Shown piece after piece: positions 61,300 to 64,000 of a stretch of DNA of 64,000 bases. Numbering within the stretch: position 1 is the first letter of the stretch; every line of letters begins with the position of its first letter. The notes below the pieces were generated by a model. That model was not told where the DNA came from, did not search any database, and was given only the letters and a program-made list of their open reading frames with translations. The translations under genes and the position numbers were made by a program. The DNA comes from Photorhabdus heterorhabditis. Its GTDB lineage: Bacteria > Pseudomonadota > Gammaproteobacteria > Enterobacterales > Enterobacteriaceae. The stretch is taken from positions 112,031 through 176,030 of the forward strand of contig NZ_RCWA01000008.1 in NCBI RefSeq assembly GCF_018448905.1. The letters run 5' to 3'.

Positions 61300-62136
61300 G
61301 TGGACACTGAATTACTGAAAACCTTTCTGGAGGTCAGTAAAACTCGTCACTTTGGCCGTGCAGCCGAATCACTGTACTTGACACAGTCAGCAGTCAGCTT
61401 TCGCATACGCCAATTAGAAAATCAATTAGGTGCTAATCTTTTTACTCGTCATCGTAATAACATCCGCCTTACAGCTGCTGGCGAGCGACTTGTTCCCTAT
61501 GCAGAATCACTGATGAATACCTGGCAGTTGGCTAAAAAAGAGATAACACATGCATCTCAGCATACTGAATTAACAATTGGCGCTACTGCATCACTATGGG
61601 AAGCTTATTTAACACCCTGGCTACAGGATTTCTATAAAAAACATCAGGGACTAAGATTGGAATCCCGGGTTTCTACACGGCAATCCCTTATTAAACAACT
61701 TCATTCACGTGAATTAGATCTTTTAATAACCACTGAACCACCTAAAATGGATGAATTCCAGAGCCTGTTGTTAGGGAATATTCGCCTGAAATTATTAACG
61801 ACGGAAGAAAATCTGAAATACCAAGTTAAAAATTACATCAAACTAGAATGGGGAGCTGATTTCCATCATCAGGAGCAACAGATTTTAAAAAGTGAGCAGT
61901 TACCTATCATCACAACCACTTCAGCACATATAGCCCGTCAACTACTCGATAGTGTAAGAGGGGCCGCCTTCTTACCACTACACTGGCAAAATGAGTATTC
62001 AGAACTTGTTTCTTACCCAAATACTGAGCTGATTGAACGCCCATTATACGCTATATGGTTACAAAAAAATGATCAGCAAGCCTTCATTCAGCAGCTATTA
62101 AAAATAGCTGTCATAAATACCTCAATAAGAGGTTAA
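61300..62136 (+). CDS. hdfR: LysR-type regulator HdfR (GTG start)
   Basis: 278 residues (279 in E. coli), regulator repressing flhDC and activating gltBD in E. coli. The N-terminal winged helix ([19 protein letters not shown], then [18 protein letters not shown]) is almost identical to E. coli HdfR. I use the GTG at 61300, which has GGAG six bases upstream and gives the conserved MDTELLK start; a TTG four codons earlier overlaps that ribosome site. Confidence 0.94.
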   Translation: MDTELLKTFLEVSKTRHFGRAAESLYLTQSAVSFRIRQLENQLGANLFTRHRNNIRLTAAGERLVPYAESLMNTWQLAKKEITHASQHTELTIGATASLWEAYLTPWLQDFYKKHQGLRLESRVSTRQSLIKQLHSRELDLLITTEPPKMDEFQSLLLGNIRLKLLTTEENLKYQVKNYIKLEWGADFHHQEQQILKSEQLPIITTTSAHIARQLLDSVRGAAFLPLHWQNEYSELVSYPNTELIERPLYAIWLQKNDQQAFIQQLLKIAVINTSIRG

Positions 62137-62262
62137 GGAACATTTTATGCAAAATAAATCCACTTTTATTCGATGAACAAATATGTATTTGCTCTATTCT
62201 TACTGTTCTTGATTTAGTACCCACCTTATTTTCAGATCAATCAACAAAGGCGAGGAAGGCAC

Positions 62263-62840
62263 ATGATAAGACAACAATATGCTCTAGAGTTCAAACGCAA
62301 AGCTGTCGCTCGGTTACTCGAAAGAAGCGAATCCGTGCCCACATGGCGCAAGAAACCGATATCAAAGAGAATACAACTCTACAACTGGAGAACCGTCGTG
62401 CCTTAAAACCAAAATAGTCAAGCTGGAAAGTAAATAACATTATCCTGAAAAAAGGACTGCGTTCTTTACACAGGAAAGCCTCTGAAAAATGTCATAGTTT
62501 CTCAATTATCAGCTCTCCATTTAGTTAATCAGATCTAACTGTTACTCAAGGACAGCATGCAGGGGTTATCCGAGTGATATAGTTGCTTGCCTTGTCAGCT
62601 CAATAGCAGAATGAAGTGATTAACCAGCGGATAATTCAGCTTCAGGGGACCTACAGTATCCGATGTTTGCAAAGTGATTTGTACAATTGAGCCGCATTTT
62701 CATGGTAAAGTCCGTATCAGTAGGCTAATGAAGCTGACCGAGTTGAAAACCACTAATCAGCCACGATATAAAATGATGACTAACAGTCAACATCATTATA
62801 CGGTAACACCCAATATCGCCTGGATAACAGAATAGAGGTA
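62263..62840 (+). pseudogene. Decayed IS3-family transposase genes (orfA/orfB)
   Basis: An intact short frame (62263-62406, 47 codons, with AGGAAGG upstream) reads MIRQQYALEFKRKAVARLLE and later LYNWR, like the helix-turn-helix OrfA of IS3-type elements. In shifted frames LKK and TAFFTQESL continue OrfA (62450-62490). Near 62710-62815 RISRLMKLTELKT then VTPNIA resembles the start of OrfB. Several stops and frameshifts separate the pieces, so no transposase can be made. No inverted terminal repeats were recognised. Confidence 0.75.
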
Positions 62841-63116
62841 AACCGGCGTCAGATGTAGGAAAGAGTCATTATCCATTCAGATAATAAGAAATTACGTTAT
62901 GAATCTAGATTTTCTGCGTTATGTGATGTCAATCCACATACTGTGCCTCGAGTAAACCCAATTGCCGCAAGCTTAATAGCGAGTGGGAGATCGTACAGCA
63001 AACAAATAGCGTATTTCGTATCATAGCCATTATAATCCTCACAGACTTGAAGTAATAAGTATACAGAGGACTTTTATCTCCAAGCCCCCACTTGAGCAAA
63101 GTAACGATAGAGTACA
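62841..63116. other. Unassigned sequence between two transposase remnants
   Basis: 276 bases. A minus-strand frame of 62 codons overlaps here (62929-63117) but its protein is not recognised. Probably further decayed mobile-element sequence. Confidence 0.3.
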
Positions 63117-63488
63117 TTTTGTGTCAGAGAGATGTTGAGTCATTCATTGAGGGTATGAGTCATGATCTCAAGGCTCCAACGAGAGCGAAGATAACCTAAC
63201 TCCTGAAGGGATTGCTAATAGGTTATAAAGAGGCGTGAGAGGCGTGAGATCCCAGACAGCCGGTAAACTTTTGGCTCCTTCGAGTCCATATAATTTAAAC
63301 CACTCAACCCAACGATTGATGGAAAAGCGTGCGGCACGAAGAGTTTTGGCGACATAAGTCACCGTTAATCCCTCATTGAGCATCAATAACTCCGTTAATC
63401 AACGGGAATAGTTCTTATCACGGGTTTTATGGATAAGTTTTCTCATTTTCTGGCATTCATCTTAAGGTATAGGTGCTATGATTGGCAT
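63117..63488 (-). pseudogene. Decayed IS630-family transposase gene
   Basis: From ATG 63488 the minus strand reads MPIIAPIP, stop, then KLIHKTRDKNYSR, stop, then LMLNEGLTVTYVAKTLRAA with SINRWVEWFKLYGLEGAKSLPA, and in another frame GYLRSRWSLEIM. This is the N-terminal helix-turn-helix part of an IS630-type transposase, broken by at least two stops and one frameshift; the DDE catalytic part is absent. Orientation is opposite to the IS3-type remnant. Confidence 0.75.
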
Positions 63489-63492
63489 AACT

Positions 63493-63550
63493 CAGTCCGT
63501 GTTAGGGTTTGTGATTTTTTGCGATTGATCAGATCGCAAAAATCGGACTG
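63493..63550. repeat. Long palindrome beside the IS630 remnant
   Basis: Outer arms CAGTCCG (63493-63499) and CGGACTG (63544-63550); inner arms GATTTTTTGCGAT (63513-63525) and ATCGCAAAAATC (63533-63544), differing by one base in the A/T run, around TGATCAG. It lies just upstream of the transposase start, so it may be the element's terminal region or a small inverted-repeat element. Confidence 0.6.
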
Positions 63551-63601
63551 AATTCCCTTCTAGAGATCTACAATTTTGAAAATTTATTTAGCACACATAA
63601 G

Positions 63602-63627
63602 AAAAAACCCAGCTAAATAGCTGGGTT
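63602..63627 (-). terminator. Terminator of the rrn operon
   Basis: On the minus strand AACCCAGCTA and TAGCTGGGTT form a strong stem followed by T6, 42 bases after the CCA end of tRNA-Trp. Confidence 0.85.
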
Positions 63628-63669
63628 ATCAATATCAGGAACTACTTTCGTTATTACTTAGTTTGTAAT

Positions 63670-63745
63670 TGGCAGGGGCGGAGAGACTCGAACTCCCAAC
63701 ACCCGGTTTTGGAGACCGGTGCTCTACCAATTGAACTACGCCCCT
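63670..63745 (-). tRNA. trpT: tRNA-Trp (anticodon CCA)
   Basis: 76 nt with encoded 3' CCA; acceptor AGGGGCG/CGCCCCT and anticodon loop TCTCCAAAA with CCA. Sequence matches E. coli trpT. Last gene of the rrnC-like operon. Confidence 0.98.
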
Positions 63746-63753
63746 AAATTAGG

Positions 63754-63830
63754 TGGCGGTGCGGACGGGACTCGAACCCGCGACCCCCGGCGTGACAGGC
63801 CGGTATTCTAACCAACTGAACTACCGCACC
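63754..63830 (-). tRNA. aspT: tRNA-Asp (anticodon GTC)
   Basis: 77 nt with encoded CCA; acceptor GGTGCGG/CCGCACC and anticodon loop CTGTCAC with GTC. Eight bases separate it from tRNA-Trp; together they are the distal tRNAs of the rRNA operon, as in E. coli rrnC. Confidence 0.98.
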
Positions 63831-63879
63831 ACCGAATTCCTTGTGTCCTATGTCGCTACAACATAAAACTTTAATTTAA

Positions 63880-63998
63880 AGCCTGGCAGTGTCCTACTCT
63901 CGCATGGGGAGACCCCACACTACCATCGGCGCTACGGCGTTTCACTGCTGAGTTCGGCATGGGGTCAGGTGGGACCACCGCGCTATCGCCGCCAGGCA
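63880..63998 (-). rRNA. rrf: 5S ribosomal RNA
   Basis: About 119 nt on the minus strand, from TGCCTGGCGGC to CTGCCAGGC, with the conserved GGTGGTCCCACCTGACCCC and GCCGAACTCAG segments; the two ends pair. The 23S and 16S genes would lie beyond the right edge. Confidence 0.97.
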
Positions 63999-64000
63999 TA

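Noticed and set aside
62929-63117. Small minus-strand protein of 62 residues
   Set aside because: It lies between decayed transposase genes, lacks a ribosome site and matches nothing known; a chance frame is more likely.

Overview
The window is chromosomal DNA of an enterobacterium, most likely Morganellaceae of the Photorhabdus/Xenorhabdus type. That placing is inferred from protein similarity, A+T-rich spacers and decayed insertion sequences; species was not tested. The backbone follows the E. coli order of the 85-86 min region, mostly on the minus strand. In order it holds uvrD (cut by the left edge), yigB, xerC, yigA, dapF, lptM; cyaY; cyaA; hemCDXY; the sRNA GlmZ; tRNA genes Arg-His-Leu-Pro; yifK/thrP; the enterobacterial common antigen (ECA) operon wecA-wzzE-wecBC-rffGH-wecDE-wzxE-wecF-wzyE-wecG; rho; trxA; rhlB-gppA; rep; ilvC/ilvY; the ilvLGMEDA operon; comM; maoP; hdfR; tRNA-Trp, tRNA-Asp and 5S rRNA, the distal end of an rrnC-like operon at the right edge.

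Control signals visible in the sequence fit this backbone: a LexA box before uvrD, a CRP site at cyaA with a conserved TTG start, a sigma54 promoter with two GlrR-type sites before glmZ, a stringent-type promoter before the tRNA operon, IlvY-type operators, and the ilvL leader peptide with its attenuator. A zinc-ribbon/TM2 gene between hemY and glmZ is a pseudogene, with one amber codon and one homopolymer frameshift.

The main accessory region (about 39.6-52.0 kb) lies between ilvY and ilvA, where E. coli has no insert. It encodes an AraC-type regulator, a flavin monooxygenase-like protein and, divergent from it, a LuxE-family acyl-activating enzyme, an IscU/SufU-like scaffold, a cysteine desulfurase, an acyl carrier protein, a beta-ketoacyl synthase, a MaoC-type hydratase with an extra domain and a FabG-type reductase. 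An EmrAB-type efflux pair follows, behind a MerR-type promoter. I read this as a small biosynthetic locus joining fatty-acid/polyketide-type chain elongation with sulfur mobilisation, plus possible export. I do not recognise the product, and it is the best candidate here for an undescribed system. Large inverted repeats lie in its control regions.

Between hdfR and tRNA-Trp lie decayed IS3-type and IS630-type transposase genes. No CRISPR array, intact transposon, prophage or replication origin was seen.
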